DNA from: Planctomycetota bacterium
GTDB lineage: Bacteria > Planctomycetota > UBA1135 > GCA-002686595
Reading direction: 5' to 3'
Length of the DNA stretch: 36,098 nt
NCBI GenBank assembly: GCA_020853575.1
Contig: JADYYP010000086.1
Location: forward strand, 1 to 36,098
Part shown: in pieces, positions 35,757 to 36,098 of the stretch
Numbering within the stretch: position 1 is the stretch's first letter
Layout: each line of letters opens with the position of its first letter
Notes under the pieces: model-generated
Told to the model about the DNA's origin: nothing
The model's database searches: none
What the model saw: the letters and a program-made list of their open reading frames with translations, nothing else
Translations under genes and position numbers: made by a program

Positions 35757-35981
35757 TCATCGGCGGTACAGCGCACCCGCGCCGCGGACGACGAGACCTT
35801 CGAGCTCGAGCTCGACCAGCGCCGTCAGCACCTCCGTCAGCGGCTGGGCGGTGCGCTCGGCGAGGTCGTCCGGCGTCAGCGTCTCGCCGCGCAGCGCCTC
35901 GTACACCTGGCCTTTCAGACCCCCGAGGCACACATCCCGACGATCTGCGCGCCCGCGACTCTCACCTCCGCGATGCAACAC
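35757..35981 (-). pseudogene. DprA-C-terminal-like winged-helix fragment or small protein
   Basis: An open frame of 74 codons from a GTG at 35981 (an alternative GTG lies at 35933). Residues about 21-74 read LKGQVYEALRGETLTPDDLA, then PLTEVLTALVELELEGLVV and GALYRR, which resembles the winged-helix domain at the C terminus of DprA, the DNA-uptake protein that loads RecA. The large Rossmann-like domain that should precede it is absent: the upstream DNA is unrelated and becomes a 15-bp repeat array. It could be a decayed 3' end of a dprA gene or a genuine small regulator. The family match is by eye only. Confidence 0.4.
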
Positions 35982-36098
35982 AGAGCGAGGTACACCCTCA
36001 ACTCGCTCGCGGCTCTCCGCGCGACGATCTGAGTTTGCACGATCCCCAGCAGCACGATCCCCAGCAGCACGATCCCCAGCAGCACGATCCCCAGCAGC
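35915..36098 (-). other. Open frame running off the window edge and containing the repeat array
   Basis: A minus-strand frame with no stop from the window edge to TGA at 35915-35917 (60 codons). It reads LLGIV four times and then QTQIVARRAASELRVYLAL. It may be the hydrophobic C terminus of a gene starting outside the window, or only an open frame produced by the repeat. Its end overlaps the winged-helix frame. Confidence 0.2.
36038..36098 (+). repeat. Perfect 15-bp tandem repeat at the window edge
   Basis: CACGATCCCCAGCAG occurs four times without change (36038-36052, 36053-36067, 36068-36082, 36083-36097) and the window ends in the next unit, so the true copy number is unknown. The period is a multiple of three. 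Confidence 0.92.

Noticed and set aside
35428..35931. A 167-codon minus-strand frame across the last intergenic region
   Set aside because: Arg/Ala/Pro-rich with no motif; overlaps the winged-helix frame, which has a better domain match, and runs antisense through the small membrane-protein gene.

Overview
The window is about 36 kb of very GC-rich, densely packed bacterial chromosome. Several features point to Planctomycetota: a CRTAC1-like FG-GAP/ASPIC-UnbV lipoprotein, a HEAT-repeat plus von Willebrand A protein, a DUF6677-like membrane protein, and a pair of secreted DNRLRE proteins. That pair ends in a Cys-rich domain that I recall from deep-branching planctomycetes related to the Rohdeia/Engelhardtia/Saltatorellus group. 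This assignment rests on family recall, not on a marker gene. No rRNA, tRNA, CRISPR array, transposase, integrase or phage gene was seen.

Layout. 1-4.1 kb (minus strand): two BamE-like or small lipoproteins, a TPR-zinc metallopeptidase and two tandem DNRLRE paralogues, with structured DNA after the last stop. 4.2-10.5 kb (plus): a UshA-type nucleotidase coupled to a HEAT-vWA protein, then a large CRTAC1-like lipoprotein with an added thioredoxin-fold tail. 10.6-14.9 kb (plus): a compact operon for CoA-ester metabolism (enoyl-CoA hydratase, zinc-type dehydrogenase, 3-hydroxyacyl-CoA dehydrogenase) followed by two single-pass membrane proteins. 14.9-25.8 kb (minus): eight co-directional genes, mostly joined by 1-4 base overlaps: a divergent glycogen-synthase-like protein, an anchored TPR-like protein, a ROK sugar kinase, an ABC-2 ATPase and permease, and glycolate oxidase GlcD-GlcE-GlcF. 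26.2-28.1 kb (plus): a cyclodeaminase-family protein, phosphoglycerate mutase and an SseB C-terminal-domain protein. 28.1-33.5 kb (minus): an Isc-type iron-sulfur operon (iscR-iscS-iscU-iscA-hscB-hscA) ending with a DMP19/DUF4375-like gene. 33.7-36.1 kb: a small zinc-ribbon protein, a thioesterase, the DUF6677-like protein with a 66-residue partner, a DprA-like winged-helix fragment, and tandem repeats running off the window edge.

How the genes work together. The Isc operon is complete for cluster assembly on IscU and Hsp70-driven release: IscU has the three ligand cysteines and the LPPVK motif, and IscS keeps the IscU-docking tail. It lacks an adjacent ferredoxin or IscX gene. HscB carries an extra four-cysteine zinc knuckle, and a 10-bp-period direct repeat lies just before iscR. 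GlcF consumes two 4Fe-4S clusters, so the two largest minus-strand operons may be functionally linked.

Most unusual points: (1) the GT5 glycogen-synthase-like protein has lost the Lys-x-Gly-Gly-Leu motif and the C-terminal Glu/Cys of the donor pocket; (2) an MDR dehydrogenase has lost all four structural-zinc cysteines; (3) TAnnnT boxes recur 6-10 bases before start codons, suggesting leaderless transcription; (4) a Cys-less thioredoxin fold is fused to a CRTAC1-like protein; (5) the window ends in a winged-helix remnant beside a 15-bp repeat array. I did not find a clear new defence or mobile system; the novelty is in these variants and in the operon composition.
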